Origin: Fibrobacter sp.
GTDB taxonomy: Bacteria; Fibrobacterota; Fibrobacteria; Fibrobacterales; Fibrobacteraceae
Length of the DNA: 52,671 nt
Assembly: GCA_024398935.1 (NCBI GenBank)
Contig: JAKSIH010000017.1
Span: 1 to 52,671, forward strand
Direction: 5' to 3'
In this document: positions 34,733-42,044 of the stretch, in pieces
Numbering within the stretch: the first letter of the stretch is position 1
How the letters are laid out: every line of letters starts with the position of its first letter
The notes under the pieces: model-generated
Seen by the model: only the letters and a program-made list of their open reading frames with translations
What the model was told of the DNA's origin: nothing
Databases searched by the model: none
Position numbers and translations under genes: made by a program

Positions 34733-34863
34733 TAGCTTGCAAGCGAGTGTCGCAAAAATAAACTTGTTTATTTTTATGACCGAGCGCAGCAGCGGACGCC
34801 TATACGAAACTTGCCACTTTAGTGGCTTAGTTGAGTTATCCACTTTGTGGAGAAGGCGTCCAA
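34733..34863. mobile_element. Palindromic insertion element, TAG...GGCGTCC family, copy A (131 bp)
   Basis: Absent at the matching point of carB1 (GAAGCAAA^CCTG). Begins TAGCTTGCAAGCGAG, contains GTCGCA, an AAATAAACTTGTTTATTT hairpin, ATGACCGAGCGCAG, GGACGCC, further palindromes (CCACTTTAGTGG, CCACTTTGTGG) and ends GGCGTCC. Duplicates AA at the site. Confidence 0.8.
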
Positions 34864-35347
34864 CCTCAAGACCATCAAGGATTACACTCGCAAGATTGCA
34901 GAATCCCTCCACGTTTGCGGTCTCATGAACATGCAGTACGCTATCGAAGACGGCAAGGTTTTCGTTCTCGAAGCCAACCCCCGCGCATCCCGTACCGTGC
35001 CTCTGGTCTCCAAGGTCTGTAACACTCAGATGGCCCGCCTTGCTACCCGCCTCATGATGGGTGAAAAGCTGGAAGATTTGAAGCTGAAGGACAAGAAGTT
35101 CAAGCACCACGGCGCCAAGGAAGCTGTGTTCCCGTTTGACAAGTTCCCCAAGGTTGACCCGGTTCTCGGCCCTGAAATGCGTTCCACCGGTGAAGTGCTC
35201 GGCCTCTCCGAAGACTTCGCCCTGGCTTACTACAAGAGCCAGGAAGCCGCAGGCTCCATCCTGCCTTCCAGCGGTGCAGTTCTTATCAGCTTGTCTGACA
35301 AGACCAACCTCTGCGACCAGGCCATCGAAGTGGGTCAGCGTTTCCAG

Positions 35348-35414
35348 AAACACCTTCGCCTCGGCAATGTCCACGCAAGCGTGGCCGCTGCACTCGGCTT
35401 ACGGTGTTTTCCAG
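35348..35414. mobile_element. Palindromic insertion element with AAACACC/GGTGTTT ends
   Basis: A 62-base element (AAACACC ... GGTGTTT, 7-bp inverted ends, inner CCACGCAAGCGTGG) plus a duplicated TCCAG. At the carB1 site the flank reads once as TTTCCAGGAACTGG. The target duplication points to a real transposition-like insertion. Confidence 0.8.
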
Positions 35415-35626
35415 GAACTGGGCTTCAAGATCTACGCAACCGAAGGCACCGCCAAGTTCTACGAAAAGGCTGGCGTCAAGTGCGAAGTGGTGAACAAGAT
35501 CGCCGAAGGCCGCCCGAACGTTCTGGATGTTATCCTGAACAAGCAGGTGAACCTCATCATCAACACCCCGTGGGCTCGCCGCGACGCTGTTGCCGATGAA
35601 TCCGCCATCCGTAAGGCTGCCATCAA

Positions 35627-35718
35627 TAGTACGCAAGGTGAGCGTCGCACAAAAATGCTTGCGCTTTGCAAGCTATTTTTGTATGACCGAACCGCAGTAC
35701 GGACGCCAAAGGCGTCCA
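35627..35718. mobile_element. Palindromic insertion element, TAG...GGCGTCC family, copy B (92 bp)
   Basis: Absent at the carB1 site (CATCAA^GTACAAG). TAGTACGCAAGGTGAGCGTC, then a TGCTTGCGCTTTGCAAGC hairpin, ATGACCGAACCGCAG and GGACGCCAAAGGCGTCC. Same order of conserved blocks as copy A and as 45341-45422. Confidence 0.8.
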
Positions 35719-35915
35719 GTACAAGACTCCTTACATCACCACTTTGGCTGCCGCTCTCGACACCGTCAAGGGCATTGCGGCTGCTAAGTCCGGTAAGGGA
35801 GCTGTAAAGAGCCTTCAGGAATACCATGCTTCTATCGAGGAAGTGTAAGAGCCTTGAGCAATGAGCCGTGAGTGACGAGCTGTCGCTCACGATAAGCTCT
35901 GCTACTCTCTTGCAG

Positions 35916-35942
35916 GTCATTCCCGCGAAAGCGGGAATCTAG
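35916..35942. repeat. Dispersed GTCAT-type palindrome
   Basis: GTCATTCCCGCGAAAGCGGG then AATCTAG. Confidence 0.6.
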
Positions 35943-35956
35943 CCGAAACTTAAAGA

Positions 35957-35988
35957 ACCCCGTCTCATTGGAGGCGGGGCTCTTTTTT
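35957..35988 (+). terminator. Intrinsic terminator after the carB remnant
   Basis: CCCCGTCTC / GAGGCGGGG stem followed by CTCTTTTTT. Confidence 0.8.
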
Positions 35989-36044
35989 ACACCTATTTAT
36001 TTTTGCAATAGAAATATCTATTTTGTTATCAACGGTGTTTTAAT

Positions 36045-36224
36045 ATGTGTCAAATTGAGAAATTGCAAGAACTGTACGACGAATGCAAGAAGATGAATTT
36101 TGATCAAACTTCTGACATTCTTGAAAAGGCTCGTTCTGAAGAAGAAGCCCGTTTCTTTGCGTTGGTGTGTGATTTAATTTTGCAGCAGAAGCAAGAAGAA
36201 GTCATCGCCGCAAAGAGGTTTTAA
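36045..36224 (+). CDS. 59-residue hypothetical protein
   Basis: Open frame beginning MCQIEKLQELYDECKKM and ending EEVIAAKRF, mostly charged and predicted helical. It has no clear ribosome site and codon use like a real gene of the AT-richer class. It sits among toxin-antitoxin remnants, so it may be part of a decayed module. No family recognised. Confidence 0.45.
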   Translation: MCQIEKLQELYDECKKMNFDQTSDILEKARSEEEARFFALVCDLILQQKQEEVIAAKRF

Positions 36225-36246
36225 TCCGCGACCTAAGTGATTTGCT

Positions 36247-36288
36247 ATGACTCACTCATTGCTAGAATCAAAAACAAAAGTATCAACC
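36247..36288 (+). pseudogene. Remnant of a VapB-type antitoxin N-terminus
   Basis: ATG-TYPE start encodes MTHSLLESKTKV, close to MTYSLLESKIRTV of the intact antitoxin at 33936, then loses similarity and soon ends. Confidence 0.5.
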
Positions 36289-36402
36289 ATTATCTGCATA
36301 TTTTTCGAGTCTTTCCGGACGGTAATCTTCTAGTGACTTTCCTGTATTGGGAATTACCCCAATAAGCGAAAATTTTTCCATGGCAGCGACCATTTCAGCA
36401 TT
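36283..36402 (-). pseudogene. C-terminal remnant of an antitoxin-like protein
   Basis: Minus-strand frame ends SLEDYRPERLEKYADNG and is open to the left border of a GTCAT palindrome at 36403, which cuts it off. The ending resembles small RelB/DinJ-type or related antitoxins (weak). No start codon in a sensible place. Confidence 0.35.
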
Positions 36403-36429
36403 GTCATTCCCGCAAATGTGGGAATCTAG
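36403..36429. repeat. Dispersed GTCAT-type palindrome
   Basis: GTCATTCCCGCAAATGTGGG then AATCTAG, next to the kinase gene stop. Confidence 0.6.
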
Positions 36430-36434
36430 TTTGT

Positions 36435-39173
36435 CTAGATCAGATCGCTTAATGTCTTAACAAGTATTTTCAAATCAATTGGCTTTGCCACATGACCGTT
36501 CATGCCAGCATTCAAGGCATTTTGCTTGTCTTCGGCAAAGGCGTTTGCAGTCATCGCCACAATGGGAATGTGCCTGCGAGGATTATCCATCTGGCGGATT
36601 CGGCGGGTCGCCTCGTAGCCATCCATATTGGGCATCTGGATATCCATCAGGATTGCACTGTAATAGCCCACATCCGCTTTCTGCAGCATGTCTATGCAGG
36701 TCACGCCATCAACAGCCCGCTCAGCAAGAATGCCCTCGTCGCCCAGCAATGCCATGGCGATTTCCGCATTCAGGTCATTGTCCTCGGCCAAAAGAATCCG
36801 CTTGCCCTTCAGGCCGGTCTCTTCCTGCCGTTGAGAAACAGAAACCGCAGTCACATCCTCGGGAGAACAGATTCGATGTTCAAAATAGACCGTAAACTTG
36901 GTTCCAACGCCAAGCTTACTTTCAACGGTAATTTTTCCGCCCATGAGATCCACCAGCTTTTTCACAATGGGCAGCCCCAGACCGGTTCCAACAATTTTAC
37001 TTTCCGTCGAATTCCGTTCACGCACAAAGGATTCAAAGATATGAGGAAGGAATTCCTCACTCATGCCAATACCATCATCTTCCACCACAAACTCATAGGC
37101 GGCATAGCCTTCACGAGCGCAGGGAACTTCACGCATGGAAGTATTGATACGGCCGTTCACCTTGGAATACTTGATGGAATTGCTGATGAGGTTTACCAGG
37201 ACCTCACTAATCTTCACCATATCCGCATAGACATAGTAGTGCTGGACATCCATGAACGTGGTGATTTTAAGATTGTGTTCCTTTAGGTCCACATCGAAAA
37301 TACCGATGGTCTCGTCAGTCCTATTGGACAGACAGACCGGAGTTTCATTCAGTTCAATCTTGCCACTTTCAATGCGGGCCATTTCCAAAACATTGTTGAT
37401 CAGGGAAAGCAGAAAATCCCCGGAGCTTTTCAGTTTTTTGAGATACTCCTTTTGCATTTCCGGATTACCAATTTCCTTTTCCATCAAGTTCGCAAAACCG
37501 AGAATTGCATTCATAGGAGTGCGAATGTCATGGCTCATGTTGTTCAAGAAGAATGTCTTTGCGCGGTTCGATTCCTCGGCTGCCGCAAGGGCGTTCTTCA
37601 GGAGTTCCTGCTGTTTGCGTTCGTTGGTCACGATTTCCGTCGCATCGCCATGGTAGCCGCTCAGCTGATAGGAGCCATCGGGCAATTGCACGGCCGTACC
37701 GCCACAGCGGTTGTATATCACGCCCTTCGTCGGATGATTCCAGCGGTACAGCGCTTCTGCAAATTGTCCCTTCTTCATCTTGTCGATGGCGGCACCGAAC
37801 ACGGGAAGGTCTTCTGGCAAAATGCGACTGACTAAAAATTCATGAACCTCTTCCCGGCTCATCTTGGATCCGTCAATTCCCATCAGTTCATAAAACTTGT
37901 CGTTACCATGAAGCAAGCCCGGTTTTCCATCCTGCAGAGTCACGAACCAGATTCCCATTCCCGCAGTCGCGATAATGTCGTTATACTCCGCCAGTTCCTT
38001 ACGGCTCTTCTCCACCTTCGCAAGGGCGGTTTCCACCTGGACCACTTCGTCTCGGTCCATGATGACGCTCCAGATTTCATCTTCGGCACCTTCGGACTTA
38101 ATAAGGCGACCCCGTTCCTCCACATGCTTCCAGGAGCCATCCTTACAGCGGACACTATAGTTCAGCGTAAAGACTTCACCAGCGGCAATCTGCTTTTTCG
38201 CCCTGGGAACCCCTTCCCGAGCTTCGTCCCTGTTAATGAGCGGAATCATGGAGCCGCCGGAAACTTCCATCATTTCGGCAACCGTATAGCCAAGCATTTG
38301 TGCCAACTGTTCCGAGATATAGACGAACGAAAAATTCTTATCGTACTTGCCGATCTTGAACCCGCCCTGAATGGTTTCCGCAACGGTCTTCGCCTGCAGT
38401 TCCCCTCGCATCAGGATGCGTCTCATCTGGTCGTTGGCGAACTGAAGCTTTTCGTTAAAGTCAGCCAGGTCCTTGATGCGCCTATGCTCTTCGGCATCCC
38501 CCATGTACATTCCGATATAGACAAGAATAAGGGCGACACTTACACCCAGTTCCGCAAAGCATCCCTGCAAATTTCCAAAGACCTGGATGAAAGATCCGCA
38601 GACAGGAGGGATAACATACAGCGACAAAAACTTGATCAGGTGACCATTGTAGATGTTATTCCTTTTCAGCTTTTCCCGGACCAGCAGAATAATTATTCCG
38701 AACACATAGGTGTAGGGCACCAAAAGTTGCAGAAAAAAAAGATTTCCGCGATGGTAGTTCCAGGCTTCATCCACATAGAATGTCCAATGGGTCCTATACG
38801 AAACCGCATTGACCAGAGCGTACAAAATCACCGGCAAGACAAGAGATATTTTCAGGCCACGCGTCCACTTTCCCTTGCCGATTTCAAACATCCGTATTAA
38901 CCAGACCGCGGCACAGAAAGTCGATACGACAGGCAAGGTCACAATCAGGTAGTAAAGAAAGTAACGAAGCGGCCCCGCAACTTGGACGAGGCTGTGGTCC
39001 GCCACAATCACCCCGACGGCAACCAGCTGAAGGCAAATCACCGTAACGGCGAAATGACTAAAAGCCTGCTGTGATGGGGATTCCTTCCGCTTGACAAAGG
39101 TCTTCAGAAAGACAAAGAAGTCCATGAACAGGAAAAAGACCGCATGGACAACATAGACAATACCCAATTCCAT
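36435..39173 (-). CDS. Hybrid sensor histidine kinase
   Basis: 912 residues. Seven or eight membrane spans (about residues 5-230) form a sensor module; a coiled-coil linker leads to two PAS domains (about 270-390 and 395-520). HisKA has the phospho-acceptor motif [14 protein letters not shown], followed by the ATPase N box [21 protein letters not shown] (G1) and [18 protein letters not shown] (G2). The C-terminal receiver domain has [21 protein letters not shown] with the acceptor Asp, and HVAKPID. No partner regulator is adjacent. Signal unknown. Confidence 0.93.
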   Translation of the reverse strand: MELGIVYVVHAVFFLFMDFFVFLKTFVKRKESPSQQAFSHFAVTVICLQLVAVGVIVADHSLVQVAGPLRYFLYYLIVTLPVVSTFCAAVWLIRMFEIGKGKWTRGLKISLVLPVILYALVNAVSYRTHWTFYVDEAWNYHRGNLFFLQLLVPYTYVFGIIILLVREKLKRNNIYNGHLIKFLSLYVIPPVCGSFIQVFGNLQGCFAELGVSVALILVYIGMYMGDAEEHRRIKDLADFNEKLQFANDQMRRILMRGELQAKTVAETIQGGFKIGKYDKNFSFVYISEQLAQMLGYTVAEMMEVSGGSMIPLINRDEAREGVPRAKKQIAAGEVFTLNYSVRCKDGSWKHVEERGRLIKSEGAEDEIWSVIMDRDEVVQVETALAKVEKSRKELAEYNDIIATAGMGIWFVTLQDGKPGLLHGNDKFYELMGIDGSKMSREEVHEFLVSRILPEDLPVFGAAIDKMKKGQFAEALYRWNHPTKGVIYNRCGGTAVQLPDGSYQLSGYHGDATEIVTNERKQQELLKNALAAAEESNRAKTFFLNNMSHDIRTPMNAILGFANLMEKEIGNPEMQKEYLKKLKSSGDFLLSLINNVLEMARIESGKIELNETPVCLSNRTDETIGIFDVDLKEHNLKITTFMDVQHYYVYADMVKISEVLVNLISNSIKYSKVNGRINTSMREVPCAREGYAAYEFVVEDDGIGMSEEFLPHIFESFVRERNSTESKIVGTGLGLPIVKKLVDLMGGKITVESKLGVGTKFTVYFEHRICSPEDVTAVSVSQRQEETGLKGKRILLAEDNDLNAEIAMALLGDEGILAERAVDGVTCIDMLQKADVGYYSAILMDIQMPNMDGYEATRRIRQMDNPRRHIPIVAMTANAFAEDKQNALNAGMNGHVAKPIDLKILVKTLSDLI

Positions 39174-39338
39174 AAAATAATTCCTGTTATCGTGCTACTA
39201 AGAATATAAAGATTTTAACTGACTCAAATACATATTCTCAACATTCTCATCGTTTTTTCGCAACATTTCATCTTTTTAGAGCAAAATATTTTATAAAAAT
39301 CCTATATTATTTGCAATATTTTTTAAGGAGTAAAAAAA

Positions 39339-40256
39339 ATGAACACAAAAAAGCTCATTTCAGCAGCGCTTGTTTCCCTCGCAGCATCCGCAATGACCGG
39401 CTGCGGCAACAACAATGAATCCTTCCTCCAGGTCAATGACAAGAAGGTTCAGTACACCCATTACGGCATAATTGAAGCCCGTATTTCCGGTATTTCTACC
39501 ACCCCCGATACTCCGATCGACTCCCTGGGCAAGTCTTACTCCGGAGCATTGACCAAGGATGTCAAGAAAGCTTTCCTCAAGGAAGTGAAGGACGCCTACA
39601 AGAAGCCCTACTATATGGTCCAGGTCAACTCCTATCTGAAGTTTGACACGGAAAAAATCGAACTGATCGATACCAAAAATTACACCAAGTATCCCGTGGT
39701 TCAGTTCGACAAGAAATTCCTCGACACTCTGAAAACCTACAATCCCACTGACGAATTCGTAGCCTGGCTTGCCGCCAAGTCCAGCATGACGATGGACCCC
39801 ACCAACTACAAGGAACTGGAATCCATCAACAAGGAAATGAACTGTTTCGACAAGGAAGTCATTCCCGAACTGATCAAGGCCTCCAAGGCTAATGCAAACT
39901 CCGCCTGCAAGGGCAGCTACTGCTCTATTAAGTGGAATGCAAGCCTTCTGTCCGAAGTTGCCATCAAGAACCCGTTCACCAAGCACGTTCTCAGCCGACT
40001 GCCTGAAGACGAAACCTATTCCAGCGACTACAGGTTCGAAAGCGCCATCAAAGCCATCATTCAAGAAGATGAAGGCGCATGCAACTTCTCTAGTCTCGTG
40101 ATCGACCTGGGTCTGAACCCCCACGCAGCCGCCTTCGTCAGGATGGGCCACAAAAATTACTCTTCCGAACGTATTCTGACCGAAGAAATGAACGACGCTA
40201 TCGTAGAGGCAATCAACACCACTTTCAATACCTACGAAGACATTCCTACCCTGTAA
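39339..40256 (+). CDS. Lipoprotein of unknown function
   Basis: 305 residues, lipobox MTGC (Cys22). AAGGAG is 7-8 bases before the ATG. The mature protein is rich in Lys, Asp and Thr with a Cys pair (CKGSYCS) near the middle, and shows no recognisable domain. Divergent from the histidine kinase, which could be linked to it (inference). Codon use is that of core genes. A terminator follows at 40298. Confidence 0.65.
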   Translation: MNTKKLISAALVSLAASAMTGCGNNNESFLQVNDKKVQYTHYGIIEARISGISTTPDTPIDSLGKSYSGALTKDVKKAFLKEVKDAYKKPYYMVQVNSYLKFDTEKIELIDTKNYTKYPVVQFDKKFLDTLKTYNPTDEFVAWLAAKSSMTMDPTNYKELESINKEMNCFDKEVIPELIKASKANANSACKGSYCSIKWNASLLSEVAIKNPFTKHVLSRLPEDETYSSDYRFESAIKAIIQEDEGACNFSSLVIDLGLNPHAAAFVRMGHKNYSSERILTEEMNDAIVEAINTTFNTYEDIPTL

Positions 40257-40297
40257 TTAGAGTCTTTTGCCCTAAAGCAAAAAACGTCTAGAATCGG

Positions 40298-40330
40298 AGC
40301 CACGTAAGCAATTACGGGGCTTTACTTTAC
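40298..40330 (+). terminator. Terminator after the lipoprotein gene
   Basis: AGCCACGTAA / TTACGGGGCT stem with GCAA loop and one mismatch, then TTACTTTAC. Confidence 0.6.
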
Positions 40331-40352
40331 TAAATAATCCCGCCCTCAAGCA

Positions 40353-40367
40353 TTACATTTCTTGTAA
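40353..40367. promoter_or_regulatory. TTACA-N5-TGTAA operator upstream of carA
   Basis: TTACATTTCTTGTAA with perfect arms, about 175 bases before the candidate carA promoter. Confidence 0.6.
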
Positions 40368-40521
40368 AATGCCGCAATCCTTTATTTTTCAACGGGTTAT
40401 AATTGCGATGTCTATTTTTATTCAAAAAACGTAAACAATCAATTTTTCAAACTGCCGTTTTTCCGCAAAAAAAAGCAATTTTTTTGTTTTTCCACCTATT
40501 GCCGTTGAGAATGTGCTTTAC

Positions 40522-40529
40522 TATTTTTG
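40522..40529 (+). promoter_or_regulatory. Candidate -7/-10 box of carA
   Basis: TATTTTTG fits the TAnnTTTG box also seen before carB1. A start near 40536 would coincide with the ATG of a short leader ORF (MKRTEQQNL). Confidence 0.4.
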
Positions 40530-40678
40530 CCCCCGATGAAGAGAACTGAACAACAGAATCTCATGTATGCACATCAGGGTGCAGCACCGACCGCAAGCGC
40601 TATCCAGAAGGTCGGTTGGCATTGTGGTTTTGTTTCTATTCCCAAAGTTGTTTCTGTTTTCAGTTTTAGTGATTTTAA

Positions 40679-40710
40679 GGCAAAGGCATTTCGCTTTTGC
40701 CATTTTTTTT
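40679..40710 (+). terminator. Intrinsic terminator inside the carA leader (candidate attenuator)
   Basis: GGCAAAGGC / GCTTTTGCC stem with ATTTC loop, then A and eight T, 97 bases before the carA ATG and about 175 bases after the predicted start. Position and spacing match the carB1 leader. Confidence 0.65.
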
Positions 40711-40742
40711 GCCCGCTCCGCAGACTGGACCGCGCGGGTTAT

Positions 40743-40770
40743 GTCACCCCCGACCTGATCGGGGGTCTAG
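40743..40770. repeat. Dispersed TGTCA-type palindrome in the carA leader
   Basis: TGTCACCCCCGACCTGATCG then GGGGTCTAG. Confidence 0.6.
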
Positions 40771-40807
40771 CAAGTTTTTAGAGATTAACAAGTAAAAGGT
40801 AAAACGT

Positions 40808-41926
40808 ATGAACGATAAATTCAATTGGAAGGCAAAGCGCGAGCGCAAGGCATTCTTGGCCTTGGCTGACGGCACGGTTTTTCATGGCTACGCATTTGGC
40901 GACGCCAAGGACACCGTAGGCGAAGCTGTGTTCAACACGGGCATGGCTGGTTACAAGCAGATTCTTACCGACCCCTCCTACGCAGGTCAGTTCGTGGTGT
41001 TCACCACCGCTGAAGTGGGCGCCTACTCCGCCAAGAGCGAAAAGTCCGAATCCCGCCAGGTCTTTTTGAACGGTATCGTCATCAACGACCTTTGCGACGC
41101 TTCCGAAAACGTGGGCGAAGAATCCCTGGACACCTACATGAAGGCCCAGAAGAAGCCGGGCATTGCAGGTGTCGATACCCGCGCCCTCACGCTGCACCTC
41201 CGCGACAACGGCGCACAGAAGGCTTACCTCCATGTCGAGAATTTTGACATGAGCGAGGCCGACGCGGTTCAAAAAGCGAAGGAATGGATCGGCTTGGATG
41301 GTCAGGACTACGCTTCTGTGGTCAGCGACCCTAACGGTTACGAATTCTCTACCGAGGGCAAGTACAATGTGGTGGCTCTGGATTTCGGTATCAAGACCAA
41401 CATCCTTCGCGACCTTGCAAGCCAGGACATGAAGGTGACCGTCATGCCCATCAACACTACCTTCGAGCAGATTCAGGCTAAGAATCCCGATGGCGTGTTC
41501 CTCTCCAACGGTCCTGCCGACCCCAACTCTCTGCCCCAGGTTGCAGCTCTCGTAAAGCAGCTCCTTGGCAAGTATCCTCTCATGGGCATCTGCCTGGGTA
41601 ACCAGCTCTTGGGTCTCGCCCTGGGCGCCAAGGTTTCCAAGCTGAAGTTCGGCCATCACGGTTGCAACCATCCGGTTAAGTACCTGAAGACCGGCGCCGT
41701 GGAAATCACCAGCCAGAACCACAACTACGCCATCGACGAAACAAGCTTGCCGGCCAATGTGGAAGTCACCCACATCAACCTGAACGACAACACCGTAGAA
41801 GGCATCCGCTGCAAGGACGTTCCTGCATTCAGCGTGCAGTACCATCCGGAATCCGCTCCGGGACCGAACGATTCCTACTACCTGTTCGAAGAATTTAAGA
41901 AGATGATCGAGGAATTTAAAAAGTAG
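40808..41926 (+). CDS. carA: Carbamoyl-phosphate synthase small (glutaminase) subunit
   Basis: 372 residues (E. coli 382). It releases ammonia from glutamine and channels it to CarB. N-terminal domain with GYKQILTDPSYAGQ and GIAGVDTRALTLHLR. Class I glutaminase: FLSNGPADPNS, GICLGNQLLGLALG with catalytic Cys about residue 262, FGHHGCNHPV, and VQYHPESAPGP with the His-Glu pair. The usual His after GICLG is Asn here. Followed by carB2; the only carA in the window although two carB genes are present. Confidence 0.96.
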   Translation: MNDKFNWKAKRERKAFLALADGTVFHGYAFGDAKDTVGEAVFNTGMAGYKQILTDPSYAGQFVVFTTAEVGAYSAKSEKSESRQVFLNGIVINDLCDASENVGEESLDTYMKAQKKPGIAGVDTRALTLHLRDNGAQKAYLHVENFDMSEADAVQKAKEWIGLDGQDYASVVSDPNGYEFSTEGKYNVVALDFGIKTNILRDLASQDMKVTVMPINTTFEQIQAKNPDGVFLSNGPADPNSLPQVAALVKQLLGKYPLMGICLGNQLLGLALGAKVSKLKFGHHGCNHPVKYLKTGAVEITSQNHNYAIDETSLPANVEVTHINLNDNTVEGIRCKDVPAFSVQYHPESAPGPNDSYYLFEEFKKMIEEFKK

Positions 41927-42016
41927 TGATTAGTAAACAGTGGTTAGTAAACAGTGAAAATAAGGCGGCTACGCCGCGATTATAGAACCAACCACTAATC
42001 ACCAACCACTAACCAC
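41926..42016. repeat. Repeat of GTGRTTAGT units in the carA-carB2 spacer
   Basis: GTGATTAGT and GTGGTTAGT, a central GGCGGCTACGCCGC palindrome, then ACTAATCAC and ACTAACCAC. The arms can pair, so the operon spacer would fold into a hairpin between two co-transcribed genes. Confidence 0.6.
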
Positions 42017-42044
42017 TTGACGATTTTTACAAGAGGAAATTAAT

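Larger units (their letters stand above)
34702..35848 (+). pseudogene. Broken second copy of the carB1 3' end
   Basis: Direct repeat of 29918-30774 (last 857 bases of carB1) plus exactly 290 inserted bases in three places. It has no start codon or 5' part and the insertions (131, 67 and 92 bases) break the frame. Between about 34905 and 35617 the copied bases look identical to carB1; the first 200 and last 100 bases carry substitutions, mostly synonymous in the last 95. It bounds the accessory block like a duplicated attachment region. Confidence 0.9.

Noticed and set aside
40590..40625. PyrR-binding site in the carA leader
   Set aside because: ATCCAGAAGGT resembles the PyrR loop (ATCCAGAGAGGTT) but lacks bases of the core and sits in the loop of a different hairpin; carB1 has no counterpart.
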